Positions 1 to 9,087 of a stretch of 64,000 nucleotides of DNA are shown piece by piece. Numbering within the stretch: the first letter of the stretch is position 1; each line of letters begins with the position of its first letter. The stretch comes from CALJDF01 sp038121105 (GTDB taxonomy: Bacteria > Pseudomonadota > Alphaproteobacteria > SHVP01). A program made the translations under genes and the position numbers. A model generated the notes under the pieces. That model was not told the DNA's origin. It ran no database searches and saw nothing but the letters and a program-made list of their open reading frames with translations. The stretch lies in contig JAYONB010000004.1 of assembly GCA_038121105.1 (NCBI GenBank), positions 186,001 to 250,000 on the forward strand, written 5' to 3'.

Positions 1-1603
1 GGGGCGCCCCGGTGGGCAGATCGTTGACCATAAACGGTTTGGGTGCATTAAGCCGGTCGAAGTCGATGATGTTGAAATCGGCCTTCATCCCCGGTGCGAT
101 TACGCCGCGATCGCTCAGGCCGTATAGCTTGGCGGTTTCCGAGGTCAATTTCTTGACCGTGGCTTCGAGCGGGATCCGGGGGCCACGTGTTCGATCGCGC
201 GCCCAATGGGTCATAAGGAAGGTCGGAACGTTGGCATCGCAAATGTAGCTGACATGCGCGCCCCCGTCGCCGCCGCCAATGACGCTAAGCGGGTGGGTGA
301 GTTGGTCGTACAGCGCGTCGAGATTGCCGTGGGTGTAGTTCAATCCGCAGAACATGAGGTAGTTGGTGCCGTCGCTGCGCAACATTTCGTCGTAGGCGAC
401 TTCGCGCGGGTCGCGGCCTTCTCTTTCCGCGATGGCTTTGACGGTTTGGGACTTGGGCGGTTCGAAGTCGAAATCATCGCCCATGACGTAGGTGTCTTCC
501 CAGGCATCTTGAACCATGTCGGCAAAGGCGTCGTCGACCGGGTCCGATTCGGCGAGAATCTTGGCGCGAACGTCAGGGTTGCGAAGCCGCGCGAGTTTTT
601 CCGATGGCGGTAGGTCGTTGAGCGCTGCATATGTCGGAAAGCGAACGAACTGGTTGGGCCCTTGGAAGCTGAAGAGCAATGTCGTCGGGCGTCCGAACAC
701 CTGAGGGTAGACCGGGGCACCGGCGGCGGCCGCAGCCTCGCACTCGGCCAACATCTCGCGCCACGCGTCGGGCGCTTTGTTGTTTTGGCCGAACAGGAAC
801 GTGACCGGGACGCCGGTTTCAGCGGCGACCTTGCGCATCCAGGCCATCTCTTTGGCAGGCGCAATGAGGTCGTCGCCCGAGATGCCGGCGGGCGCCAGTT
901 CGAAGATGCCGTGGCCTGCCGCGGCAATTGCGTGTCCCAGCGCCATCAGTTCGTCCTCGCGCGCCCAGGTGCCCGGCACCGGTTCGCCGTCGACGGCGAG
1001 ATGAAGAAGGGTGCGCGATGTCGTGAATCCAAGCGCGCCAGCTTCGAGGCCTTCTTGAACCACGCGTGCCATTTCTTTGATGTCGTCCGGCGTCGCCGGT
1101 TCGTTCTTGGCGCCGCGATCACCCATGACGTAGGCCCGCACCGGGCCATGGGCGATTTGGCAGCCGACATCGATGGCATGGGGATGGCGTTCGACCGCAT
1201 CGAGGTATTCGGGAAAGGTTTCCCAGTCCCATTTGACGCCGGCCGCGAGCGCGGCGCCCGGGATGTCTTCCACGCCTTCCATCAGGCCGATCAACCACTC
1301 GCGCCTCTCCGGTGCGGCAGGCGCGAACCCGACGCCGCAGTTGCCCATGACCGCGGTGGTGACGCCTTGCCAGAATGACGGCGTCAAGAGCGGGTCCCAC
1401 GTGACCTGCCCGTCGTAATGGGTGTGGATGTCGACCCACCCGGGCGTGACCAAGAGTCCATCGGCATCGATGGTCTGGCGGGCGCTGCCGGTAACCTTGC
1501 CGATCTCGGTAATGACGCCATTCGACACCGCGACGTCGCCCGACCGCTTTTCGGCGCCGGTCCCGTCGATGATGGTGCCACCCTTGATGATCAGGTCGTG
1601 CAT
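1..1603 (-). CDS. N-acyl-D-amino-acid deacylase / D-aminoacylase-type amidohydrolase (3' end beyond window)
   Basis: Read on the minus strand from the ATG at 1603, the frame is open for 534 codons and leaves the window without a stop, so the C-terminus is missing. The N-terminus has the amidohydrolase beta-sandwich opening (HDLIIKGGTIIDGTG) followed by a metal-binding HTHYDGQ motif at about residues 60-66, typical of D-aminoacylase and related family-3 amidohydrolases. Further on, GDGGAHVSYICD and PGMKADFNIID segments also fit this family. The family hydrolyses N-acyl-D-amino acids to D-amino acid plus carboxylate using a metal centre in the cytoplasm; some members act on other cyclic or acyl amides, so the substrate is inferred only. 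A purine-rich GGGGGATCC precedes the start. It is divergent from the nitronate monooxygenase, with about 120 bp between. A D-amino-acid-dehydrogenase-like gene lies at 45452-46588. Confidence 0.85.
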   Translation of the reverse strand, partial: MHDLIIKGGTIIDGTGAEKRSGDVAVSNGVITEIGKVTGSARQTIDADGLLVTPGWVDIHTHYDGQVTWDPLLTPSFWQGVTTAVMGNCGVGFAPAAPERREWLIGLMEGVEDIPGAALAAGVKWDWETFPEYLDAVERHPHAIDVGCQIAHGPVRAYVMGDRGAKNEPATPDDIKEMARVVQEGLEAGALGFTTSRTLLHLAVDGEPVPGTWAREDELMALGHAIAAAGHGIFELAPAGISGDDLIAPAKEMAWMRKVAAETGVPVTFLFGQNNKAPDAWREMLAECEAAAAAGAPVYPQVFGRPTTLLFSFQGPNQFVRFPTYAALNDLPPSEKLARLRNPDVRAKILAESDPVDDAFADMVQDAWEDTYVMGDDFDFEPPKSQTVKAIAEREGRDPREVAYDEMLRSDGTNYLMFCGLNYTHGNLDALYDQLTHPLSVIGGGDGGAHVSYICDANVPTFLMTHWARDRTRGPRIPLEATVKKLTSETAKLYGLSDRGVIAPGMKADFNIIDFDRLNAPKPFMVNDLPTGAP

Positions 1604-1722
1604 GGATCCCCCGGGGACATATCGAATTGGCGCGGTTGCTGGCCTCGCCAACAAAGCAAGATACACTGCCGGTGCCGGTCGCGGCCAGTCGTCGACGCGG
1701 CGAAAAGAGCGAGAAAAAACCC

Positions 1723-2676
1723 ATGACAATTGCGGAAACCCTTCGAGCCAAGCTTCGCGTGCCGATGTTTGCGGCACCCATGTTTTTGGTCTCCGGGCCG
1801 GATCTCGTGATCGCCGCGGCGCGGGCCGGCATTGTCGGCGCCTTTCCGACGCCCAATTGCCGAAAATTGGCGGACTTAGAGGCCTGGATGGCGCGGATCA
1901 CCACCGAGACCGCTGACTTCGGAAAGGGGGAGGACCACTCTACCAATCTGTGGGCGGCCAACCTTATCGTCCACCGCACCAACGCGCGCTTGGCGGACGA
2001 TCTCGCGCTGGTGCGGCGGTATAAGCCGCCGATCGTGATCACCGCCTTGGGCAGCCCGCGCGCGGTGATCGAAGATGTGCACAGCTATGGCGGGTTGGTG
2101 TTTGCCGACGTCAACGGTCTGGTCCATGCCCGTAAGGCCGCGGCAGCGGGCGTTGACGGGCTCGTTCTCGTTTGCGCCGGTGCCGGCGGACACACCGGCG
2201 AGATCGCACCGTTTGCATTTGTGCCGGAGGTCAGGCGGTTTTTTGACGGAATGCTCGTCGTGTCCGGCGCCATGACCGACGGCCGTGCGGTCGCCGCAGC
2301 GCGTGCCCTGGGGGCCGACTTCGGCTATGCCGGCACACAGTTCATCGCGTGTGCCGAAAGCCTGGCACCCGATGCCTATCGGCAAATGGTCGTCGATGCC
2401 GGACTCGACGATTTGGTGTTGACGCGTGCTTTGACGGGCGCGTTGGCCAGCATGTTACGTCCGAGCGTGCGCGACGCCGGGTTCGATCCCGATTCGTTGG
2501 TCGAGGGTAGCAAGGCGACCTATAACCATCGCGGGACCGAGAGCAAAGCCTGGAAGCATGTGTGGTCGGCGGGGCAGGGTGTGGGGTCGATCGACTCGGT
2601 GCGGACTGTGGCCCAAATCGTCGATGATTACGCGGCTGGGTACGAGGCCGCCCGGCGCGACTTGGCGAGCGATTAA
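1723..2676 (+). CDS. Nitronate monooxygenase (2-nitropropane dioxygenase family)
   Basis: This 317-residue FMN-dependent TIM-barrel protein is of the nitronate monooxygenase class, which oxidises alkyl nitronates to carbonyl compounds and nitrite; some members detoxify propionate-3-nitronate. Visible family signatures are an N-terminal PMFAAPMFLVSGPDLV stretch, a GAGGHTG phosphate-binding loop in the middle and a GYAGTQFIA segment near residue 205. Length matches the family. The frame is open upstream to 1627, but the ATG at 1723 is preceded by a purine-rich AAAAGAGCGAGAAAA stretch and gives a normal N-terminus, so it was preferred. The gene is followed 59 bp later by the NSS symporter on the same strand. 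The real substrate cannot be told from sequence. Confidence 0.85.
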   Translation: MTIAETLRAKLRVPMFAAPMFLVSGPDLVIAAARAGIVGAFPTPNCRKLADLEAWMARITTETADFGKGEDHSTNLWAANLIVHRTNARLADDLALVRRYKPPIVITALGSPRAVIEDVHSYGGLVFADVNGLVHARKAAAAGVDGLVLVCAGAGGHTGEIAPFAFVPEVRRFFDGMLVVSGAMTDGRAVAAARALGADFGYAGTQFIACAESLAPDAYRQMVVDAGLDDLVLTRALTGALASMLRPSVRDAGFDPDSLVEGSKATYNHRGTESKAWKHVWSAGQGVGSIDSVRTVAQIVDDYAAGYEAARRDLASD

Positions 2677-2735
2677 CGTGGCGCGGTTGAGCCCGCTCAA
2701 CGCAAATCCTTAGGCACCTCAGCAGGATTGCAGGC

Positions 2736-4115
2736 GTGGCAACGTCTTCACATAACGCGATCGACGACCTTACACCGGGACCCCGTCGCGACGAATGGGG
2801 CAGCCGGTTTGGCTTCATCCTCGCGACCATCGGGTCCGCGGCGGGGATCGGCAATATTTGGCGATTTTCCTATGTTGCCGGCGAGAACGGCGGCGGGGTG
2901 TTTTTGTTGGTCTACTTCCTTGCCGTGATTTTGGTTGGATTGCCGTTGGTCCTGGCAGAACTCGCCGTGGGCCGCGCCGCGCGTCGCGATGCCGTTGGTG
3001 CCTACGCCGTACTTGCGCCGGGAACGCGGTGGCACCTGGTCGGACGGATTGCCGTTTTCGCGGCATTCTTGATCCTGGCCTACTATGCGGTGGTCGCGGG
3101 CTGGGCACTGAAGTATTTCGTGGGATCCGTGGACGGCTCGTTATGGGTGGCCTCGTCGGCGGGGTATGGCGCGTTCTTCGAGCGCTTTATCGGTCGTGCC
3201 TACGAACCGATTTTTTGGCAGGGCACCATGGTCGCGGTGACCGTCTTGGTCGTGATGCGTGGGGTGCGTCGCGGCATCGAGTTTGCCAACAAGATTCTCA
3301 TGCCACTCCTGGCGGTGCTCGTGGTGGCCTTGGCGGTCTGGGGGGTGTTCCAGCCCGGTGCGGGGGAGGGGCTCGCCTTTCTTTTTGCCCCGGACTGGAG
3401 CGCACTGACGCGGTCGGATGTTTACTTGGCGGCGATGGGACAGGCGTTCTTTTCGTTAGGTGTGGGGATGTCGATCTTCGTCACCTACGGGAGTTACCTC
3501 GGCGGCAAACAACCGATCGGGCGGGCGGCCGGCGCCATCGTGGTCGGCGACACCGCCATCGCAGTTTTCGCCGGGGTAGCGATCTTCACCACGGTCTTCG
3601 CGTTCGGTCACGATCCGGCGGCAGGGCCGCAGCTTGCTTTCATTACGTTGCCGCAGATTTTCCTCGCCATCCCGGCCGGCAAGGTTCTCGGACCGTTTTT
3701 CTTCGCATTGTTGGTGGCCGGCGCAATTACCTCGATGGTGTCCATTCTCGAGGTACCGGTCGCGTTCATCGTACGTCGCTACGATCTGCCCCGGCGCGTT
3801 GTCGCCCCGGCGGTCGGCTTCGCCATGTTTTTAGTCGGCATTCCTGCATCGCTCGGTTTCGGCCTTTGGGCGGATATCAGTTGGCAAGGGCGGGGTATCC
3901 TCGACACCATGGACTTCGTGGCGTCGAATATTTTGTTGCCGTTGGGTGGGGTAGCTGTCGCGGTGTTCGTCGGGTGGCGCTGGTTGTGGCGGCGAGAGGT
4001 TCGCGCGGCGCAAATCGACGGCGCGTGGCTTTATACAATTTGGCTTTGGCTGTTGCGTTTAGTTGCGCCGGCCTTGATCCTCGCGATCATGATTCACGCC
4101 GCGTCGACGCTCTAG
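2736..4115 (+). CDS. Sodium:neurotransmitter symporter (NSS/SNF family) amino-acid transporter
   Basis: A 459-residue polytopic membrane protein of the NSS family, which couples sodium influx to uptake of amino acids or amines (LeuT, MhsT and the tryptophan carrier TnaT are known bacterial members). Membrane helix 1 carries the family hallmark: GIGNIWRF followed by ENGGG and then GLPLVLAELAVGR. About eleven to twelve hydrophobic segments can be counted. The start is a GTG at 2736, and no better ATG fits the conserved N-terminal WGSRFGF motif. The gene is nine bases upstream of the COG2403 protein and may be co-transcribed with it and arcC. The substrate is unknown. An aromatic amino acid such as tryptophan would suit the neighbouring kynurenine-pathway genes, but that is inference. 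Confidence 0.9.
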   Translation: MATSSHNAIDDLTPGPRRDEWGSRFGFILATIGSAAGIGNIWRFSYVAGENGGGVFLLVYFLAVILVGLPLVLAELAVGRAARRDAVGAYAVLAPGTRWHLVGRIAVFAAFLILAYYAVVAGWALKYFVGSVDGSLWVASSAGYGAFFERFIGRAYEPIFWQGTMVAVTVLVVMRGVRRGIEFANKILMPLLAVLVVALAVWGVFQPGAGEGLAFLFAPDWSALTRSDVYLAAMGQAFFSLGVGMSIFVTYGSYLGGKQPIGRAAGAIVVGDTAIAVFAGVAIFTTVFAFGHDPAAGPQLAFITLPQIFLAIPAGKVLGPFFFALLVAGAITSMVSILEVPVAFIVRRYDLPRRVVAPAVGFAMFLVGIPASLGFGLWADISWQGRGILDTMDFVASNILLPLGGVAVAVFVGWRWLWRREVRAAQIDGAWLYTIWLWLLRLVAPALILAIMIHAASTL

Positions 4116-4124
4116 GCCGTTCGT

Positions 4125-5459
4125 ATGGGACAACCTCGCCGAATCGTCATCATGGGCGCCGCCGGGCGGGACTTCCATGACTTCAATACGCTGTATCGAT
4201 CGGACGCCGACGTGACCGTTGTCGCTTTTACCGCGACTCAAATCCCGGGGATCGACGGTCGGGTTTATCCACCATCGCTGGCCGGACGGCGGCATCCAAG
4301 CGGGATTCCCATACGCGCCGAAGACGAACTAGAGGAGATTTGCCGCGAGGCCGAGGTCACGGATGTCGTATTTGCGTATAGCGACGTTCCCTATGCCGTC
4401 GTGATGTCGGCTGCCGCGCGGGCACAAAGCGTCGGGGCGAATTTCGTTTTGCCGAGCGCACGCAGCACCATGCTGGCAGCCAAGGTGCCGGTCATCGCCG
4501 TGACGGCGGTGCGTACGGGATGCGGCAAGTCGCAGGTGAGCCGCTGGATTGCGGACCGGCTCGCGGCCAGAGGGTTGCGCGCTGCGGCGGTACGCCATCC
4601 GATGCCTTACGGAGATCTCGAAAAGCAAGCGGTGCAACGCTTTAGCGATGAAGCCGATCTAGTCGCCGCCGATTGCACGTTGGAGGAGCGGGAGGAGTAC
4701 GAACCCTACATCGCACGCGGCCTGACCGTTTATGCCGGTGTCGACTATGGTGCGATTCTCGACCTCGCCCAGACTGAAAGCGATGTCATCCTGTGGGACG
4801 GCGGCAATAACGATACGCCGTTCTTTGCGCCGGATTTTCATATCGTGTTGACGGATGCGCTGCGGCCGGGTCACGAAACGACGTATTACCCTGGCGAAAT
4901 GAACCTGCGCATGGCCGATGTCGTGGTTGTCGCAAAGAGTGACGTGGCGCGAGACGAAAATATCGCATCGGTGCGCGAAGTCGTCTCTCGAATCCGACCC
5001 GATGCGCCGATCTATCGCGGAGGATCGCCCGTCACGCTGGCGGATGCGGCGGCCGTGCGCGGCAAGCGCGTCTTGGTTGTCGATGACGGCCCGACGCTGA
5101 CCCACGGCGGAATGGCTTATGGCGCGGGCTATGTCGCCGCGCAAGCCGCCGGCGCGGCCGAGATCGTCGATCCACGCGCAGGTACCGCCCCGGCGTTGCG
5201 CGCGGTCTTCGAAGCATTTCCACATCTTGAACGCGTTCTGCCGGCGATGGGTTACGGCGAGGCACAACGCGCTGATCTTGCGCAGACGATCAACGCGAGC
5301 GGCGCCGACGTTGTGGTGGCGGGAACGCCGATCGACCTAGCGCAGGCGCTCGACCTCGAGGTACCGGTGGTTCGCGCGCACTACGATTACGTCGATCTTG
5401 ATACGCCCGGTCTTGGCGACGCCCTGAACGCTTTTCTTGCGGAACGAGGTTTGGGGTGA
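4125..5459 (+). CDS. COG2403-type predicted P-loop GTPase, related to cyclic 2,3-diphosphoglycerate synthetase
   Basis: The 444-residue protein has an N-terminal Rossmann-like region (IVIMGAAGRDFHDFN), then a P-loop-type element (VRTGCGKSQVSRW) near residue 130, a Walker-B-like VILWDGGNNDTPFF segment near 225, and a C-terminal Rossmann-like region. This architecture fits COG2403 predicted GTPases, whose best-known relative is archaeal cyclic 2,3-diphosphoglycerate synthetase. A bacterial role is not established. Its stop overlaps the start of carbamate kinase by four bases (GTGA), so the two are translationally coupled. A role with carbamoyl-phosphate or another phosphorylated metabolite is plausible but unproven. 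The ATG at 4125 was taken as start. Confidence 0.7.
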   Translation: MGQPRRIVIMGAAGRDFHDFNTLYRSDADVTVVAFTATQIPGIDGRVYPPSLAGRRHPSGIPIRAEDELEEICREAEVTDVVFAYSDVPYAVVMSAAARAQSVGANFVLPSARSTMLAAKVPVIAVTAVRTGCGKSQVSRWIADRLAARGLRAAAVRHPMPYGDLEKQAVQRFSDEADLVAADCTLEEREEYEPYIARGLTVYAGVDYGAILDLAQTESDVILWDGGNNDTPFFAPDFHIVLTDALRPGHETTYYPGEMNLRMADVVVVAKSDVARDENIASVREVVSRIRPDAPIYRGGSPVTLADAAAVRGKRVLVVDDGPTLTHGGMAYGAGYVAAQAAGAAEIVDPRAGTAPALRAVFEAFPHLERVLPAMGYGEAQRADLAQTINASGADVVVAGTPIDLAQALDLEVPVVRAHYDYVDLDTPGLGDALNAFLAERGLG

Positions 5460-6352
5460 ACCAACCGCGGCCGCTTGCTATTGCCGCGCTGGGTGGAAAT
5501 GCGCTGGCGCCGCCCGATCAGGCGCATGATCCCAAGGCCATGGAAGCCGTTGTGGCCGCCGCGGCCGACGCGTTGGCACCGATTGCCGACACTCACGACT
5601 TGATCGTCACGCACGGCAACGGTCCGCAGATCGGCGACCTGGCGGAAAAAGCACCTGAATCGCCGCTCGACGTGCTTGGGGCGCAAAGCGAGGGATTGCT
5701 TGGGTACGTCATCGAACAAGCGTTGACCAACCGGATGCCCGAGCGCACGACGCTGAGTATGGTCACGCGGGTCGTCGTGGCGGCCGATGACCCTGCGTTC
5801 ACGCATCCGACGAAACCGATCGGTCCCATGCTGCAGGGCAGCGACCCCGAAGCACTGAGCGCCGAACATGGGTGGCCGGTCGTACCGGATCGTGGCGGAT
5901 TTCGACGGGTCGTACCGTCGCCGCACCCCCTGGAAGTGGTGGAGGCTGAGGAGATCGGGTTCCTGACCCGTTCGGGCGCTATCGTTGTCTGCGTCGGTGG
6001 TGGCGGTGTGCCTGTAATCCGGGACGAGAAGGGTCAAATGCGCGGCGCCGACGGCGTAATCGACAAGGACTTGAGTTCTGCCGTTTTGGCGTTGCAGTTA
6101 CAGGCAAATGTTCTCTTGCTGTTGACCGACGTAGCTGGCGTTTACGCGGATTGGCCCATCTGCGAGGACCTGCTGCGGTCTCCGTCCACGGATGAGCTCA
6201 AGGCGCTCAACTTGGCGGTCGGATCGATGGCGCCGAAAGTTGCGGCAGCAGTTGGGTTCGTCGAGGCGGGCGGTCCGATGGCCGGGATCGGACACCTGAA
6301 CGACGCCGCGCGCATTCTCGCCGGCGAGGCCGGGACAGTGGTGCGCCGCTAG
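5456..6352 (+). CDS. arcC: Carbamate kinase
   Basis: This 298-residue amino-acid-kinase-fold enzyme reversibly converts carbamoyl phosphate plus ADP to carbamate plus ATP. The N-terminal AALGGNAL nucleotide/phosphate loop, the VTHGNGPQIG motif near residue 55 and the central CVGGGGVPVI segment are carbamate kinase signatures, and the length is standard. The start is a GTG that overlaps the stop of the upstream COG2403 gene. No arginine deiminase or ornithine transcarbamoylase is adjacent, so the carbamoyl source is probably something other than the classic ADI pathway, for example breakdown of ureido, carbamoyl or purine-type compounds. The stop interlocks with the convergent GST stop in a shared CTAG. 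Confidence 0.93.
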   Translation: MNQPRPLAIAALGGNALAPPDQAHDPKAMEAVVAAAADALAPIADTHDLIVTHGNGPQIGDLAEKAPESPLDVLGAQSEGLLGYVIEQALTNRMPERTTLSMVTRVVVAADDPAFTHPTKPIGPMLQGSDPEALSAEHGWPVVPDRGGFRRVVPSPHPLEVVEAEEIGFLTRSGAIVVCVGGGGVPVIRDEKGQMRGADGVIDKDLSSAVLALQLQANVLLLLTDVAGVYADWPICEDLLRSPSTDELKALNLAVGSMAPKVAAAVGFVEAGGPMAGIGHLNDAARILAGEAGTVVRR

Positions 6353-6954
6353 GCGACCGTGACGGTTTCTTGGAACGCGGGTTGGTTTTGAAAGCTCTTG
6401 TACCAGGCCCGCAGCTTGGGTCTATTCTGATGCCACGCCTCGTCGGGCATAAATGAATCGACGAACCCGATAAGCGAAGCGGTCATCAGGTGGCCGGTGC
6501 GCACCGGTTCTGCGAGATCGGTGTCCAAAGCAGCTTCGAGGGCGTCGTAGTTCCGTGCCGCACGACCGCGTTCCAGTTCCAGAAACGTCTGGGACTGTTT
6601 GTCGGGCTCCTTGAGGTTCTGTTCGCGAAAGATCCACGCGATGTTGTCGGCCGTCGCGGTGACGAACGCGTCGAACGCGAACGCGGCCCACCGCGCTTCG
6701 CCGGTGCCGTTGATGGCGCGCGGTCCGGCACGTTCCTCAAGGAAGTTGGTAATCAACAAAGACTCGGAAAGTGCCGTACCGTTATCCAACACCAACGTTG
6801 GTACCTTGCCGGTCGGGTTATGCGGCAAAACCGGCGCATTAGGGTCGCGCACGGTGGTTTCGATTTCCTCGATATCGCCGATCTGACCGGTCAGACGGGC
6901 CAGCATGCGAATTTTCCGTGCGAAGGGAGAGCGTTGGGTAATGAAGAGTTTCAT
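6349..6954 (-). CDS. Glutathione S-transferase family protein
   Basis: The 201-residue protein has an N-terminal thioredoxin-like GST domain (ITQRSPFARKIRM, with a SPFARK serine-type active-site region; TGKVPTLVLDNG cis-proline motif; SESLLITNFLEE glutathione gamma-Glu binding motif) and an all-helical C-terminal domain. The family conjugates glutathione to electrophiles or performs glutathione-dependent isomerisation or peroxidation in the cytoplasm. It starts 21 bases after the stop of the two-domain hydratase/dehydrogenase, so it is the last gene of the minus-strand anthraniloyl-CoA-type operon. It may protect against electrophilic ring intermediates, but that is inference. Its stop codon interlocks with that of arcC on the other strand. 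Confidence 0.88.
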   Translation of the reverse strand: MKLFITQRSPFARKIRMLARLTGQIGDIEEIETTVRDPNAPVLPHNPTGKVPTLVLDNGTALSESLLITNFLEERAGPRAINGTGEARWAAFAFDAFVTATADNIAWIFREQNLKEPDKQSQTFLELERGRAARNYDALEAALDTDLAEPVRTGHLMTASLIGFVDSFMPDEAWHQNRPKLRAWYKSFQNQPAFQETVTVA

Positions 6955-6975
6955 GGTCGATTACCGTCCGTTGGG

Positions 6976-9066
6976 TCAGCGATTGAGGCTCGTCAGCGTT
7001 TTGTCGTCTTGGTGGAGACGGGTGAGGAGGGGCGCAGGGCTCCATTCCGGTCCATGTGCATTGGCGAACTCTTCTAGGCGTGAGACCAATGTCCCGATCC
7101 CGATGGTGTCGCCGTAGAACATCGGGCCCCCGCGGTAGGCGGGAAACCCATAGCCGTTGAGCCAGACGATATCGATATCGCTAGGCCGCTGCGCGATCCC
7201 TTCGTCGAGGAGGTTGGCGCCTTCGTTGATCATCGCGAAGATACACCGCTCAACGATTTCGGCGTCGTCGATCGCGCGGCGCGCAATGCCGAGCTCTTTT
7301 GCTTCGGCAGCGGCGAGCTCGGCAACGAGCGGGTTCTCGCCCGTGGCTTTGCGTCCGTCCTGATAGACGTAGAACCCGATCCCCGTCTTTTGGCCGAACT
7401 GATCGCGTTGGCACAGGAGGTCGGGCACTGCACTGTAGCGCGGGTCTTGCGCGCGGCCGATGCCGAAGGCCTTGCGCATCCGCCAACCGACATCGATACC
7501 GGCGAGATCGCGCACCGCGAAGGGGCCCATTGGTAACCCGAAATCAAAGATCGCCTGGTCGATCTGGGTGATGGTCGCGCCTTCTTGGAGCAGCCGGTTT
7601 GCTTCGCGCTGGTAGACCTGCAGCATGCGGTTGCCGATGAACCCATGACATACGCCGGACACAACGGGGATTTTACCCAAGCGCTTGGCGAGCGGCATGA
7701 CGGTCGCAAGCGCGGTATCGGAGGTCATGTCGGCACGCACGACCTCGAGCAGCTTCATCACGTTGGCGGGGCTGAAGAAGTGCATGCCCAAAACGCGCTC
7801 GGGGTGGGCCGACGCCCCGGCCAACGTATTGACGTCGAGGTAGGAGGTGTTGGTCGCGATGAGGGCGTCCGGCGCGACAACCGCGTCGAGCTTCGCGATA
7901 ACGTCTTGTTTGACGTCCATCTCTTCGAAGACGGCTTCGACGACGAGGTCGGTCGTGGCGAGGTCGGCGTAGTCGGTGGCGCCGGTGATACGCGACACTC
8001 GGTCGTCCGCCGCGTCGCGTGTGAGGCGGCCTCGCGCAACCATGCTGTCGTAGGCCTTTGCAATTGCCGCGAGAGTGGCGTCACGGGCTTCGGCGGAGAT
8101 CTCCAGCAGCGTGACGGGAAGGCCTGCGTCGGCGAACACCATGGCAATGCCGCGACCCATTGTCCCGCCGCCGATGACCGCGGTTTCGACGACCGAGCGG
8201 GGTGGGGTTTCCTTGGAAAGATCTTTGATCTTCGCGGCTTGGCGCTCTGCGAAGAAGGCGTATTGCAACGCGCGCGCTTCCACGGTGGCGTTGCAGGCCT
8301 CGAACAATTCGCGTTCGAGGATTAGACCTTGCGCTAACGGGGTGGTGAGACTGGCCTCTACGGCGTCGATGGCGCGAAAAGGTGCGTTGTAACCACGATA
8401 GCGTCTGGCGTAGCGTTTGCGCGCCTCCGCGATATCGGACTCGCTGCCGTCGACCGATTGGATTCCGATGGGGCGCGGTCCTTGTCCTGAAGCGACGAGG
8501 TTGGCGGCAAAGGCGATCGCACCATCGGTCACCGGGGCCTCGACCACGGCATCGATAACGCCAAGATCGTGGGCCGCCGCGGCCTTTAGGCGCTTGCCGC
8601 CGATAATGACGTCTAGGGCGGCGGCGACGCCGATCAAGCGCGGGAGGCGTTGTGTGCCGCCGGCACCTGGGATGATCCCCAGGCTGACTTCAGGAAGGCC
8701 GACTTGCGCATCTGCGTTGGCGACCCGGTAGTGGCAGCCCAAGGCGATTTCGAGGCCGCCACCCAGCGCGGTGCCGTGCATTGCGGCGACGACCGGTTTC
8801 GGGCTGTTCTCCAGTCGGTCGATGACCTGACCCAGAAAGGGCTGTTGCGAAGGCTTGCCGAACTCGGAGATGTCCGCCCCGGCATGAAAGGTGCGGCCTT
8901 CGCAGGCGACCACGATTGCTTTGGCGTCGTTATCCGAGAGAGCTTCGTCGAGCGCGGTCATGATGCCGGCGCGCACCGCATGGCCGAGGGCATTAACGGG
9001 GGGATTGTTGGTCGTGATGACGCCGACGTTGCCGGCGCGGCGGTAGGTGACCACCGAATCGTTCAT
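6976..9066 (-). CDS. Bifunctional enoyl-CoA hydratase / 3-hydroxyacyl-CoA dehydrogenase
   Basis: A 696-residue fusion of the FadB/FadJ/peroxisomal MFE-1 type. Residues about 1-190 form a crotonase domain with HAGADI (oxyanion hole), GGGLEIAL and a LPEVSLGIIPGAGGTQRLPR catalytic region. From about residue 290 a Rossmann domain begins with VIGGGTMGRGIAM, followed by the dehydrogenase HFFSPANVMKLLEV catalytic His-containing motif and a helical C-terminal domain. It would hydrate an enoyl-CoA and oxidise the 3-hydroxyacyl-CoA with NAD. It lies 21 bases downstream of the monooxygenase/reductase fusion in the same operon, so the inferred substrates are ring-derived CoA thioesters. A partner thiolase (fadA) is not present in the window. 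Confidence 0.93.
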   Translation of the reverse strand: MNDSVVTYRRAGNVGVITTNNPPVNALGHAVRAGIMTALDEALSDNDAKAIVVACEGRTFHAGADISEFGKPSQQPFLGQVIDRLENSPKPVVAAMHGTALGGGLEIALGCHYRVANADAQVGLPEVSLGIIPGAGGTQRLPRLIGVAAALDVIIGGKRLKAAAAHDLGVIDAVVEAPVTDGAIAFAANLVASGQGPRPIGIQSVDGSESDIAEARKRYARRYRGYNAPFRAIDAVEASLTTPLAQGLILERELFEACNATVEARALQYAFFAERQAAKIKDLSKETPPRSVVETAVIGGGTMGRGIAMVFADAGLPVTLLEISAEARDATLAAIAKAYDSMVARGRLTRDAADDRVSRITGATDYADLATTDLVVEAVFEEMDVKQDVIAKLDAVVAPDALIATNTSYLDVNTLAGASAHPERVLGMHFFSPANVMKLLEVVRADMTSDTALATVMPLAKRLGKIPVVSGVCHGFIGNRMLQVYQREANRLLQEGATITQIDQAIFDFGLPMGPFAVRDLAGIDVGWRMRKAFGIGRAQDPRYSAVPDLLCQRDQFGQKTGIGFYVYQDGRKATGENPLVAELAAAEAKELGIARRAIDDAEIVERCIFAMINEGANLLDEGIAQRPSDIDIVWLNGYGFPAYRGGPMFYGDTIGIGTLVSRLEEFANAHGPEWSPAPLLTRLHQDDKTLTSLNR

Positions 9067-9087
9067 ATTTCTCTCTCTTGTCGTGTC

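Noticed and set aside
1119..2042. Long minus-strand open frame across the left end
   Set aside because: It reads arginine-rich, low-complexity protein and is a frame shadow of the amidohydrolase and, beyond 1603, of the nitronate monooxygenase.
2795..4180. Long plus-strand open frame overlapping the NSS symporter
   Set aside because: The protein is arginine- and glycine-rich with no membrane pattern, while the alternative frame gives a perfect NSS transporter.
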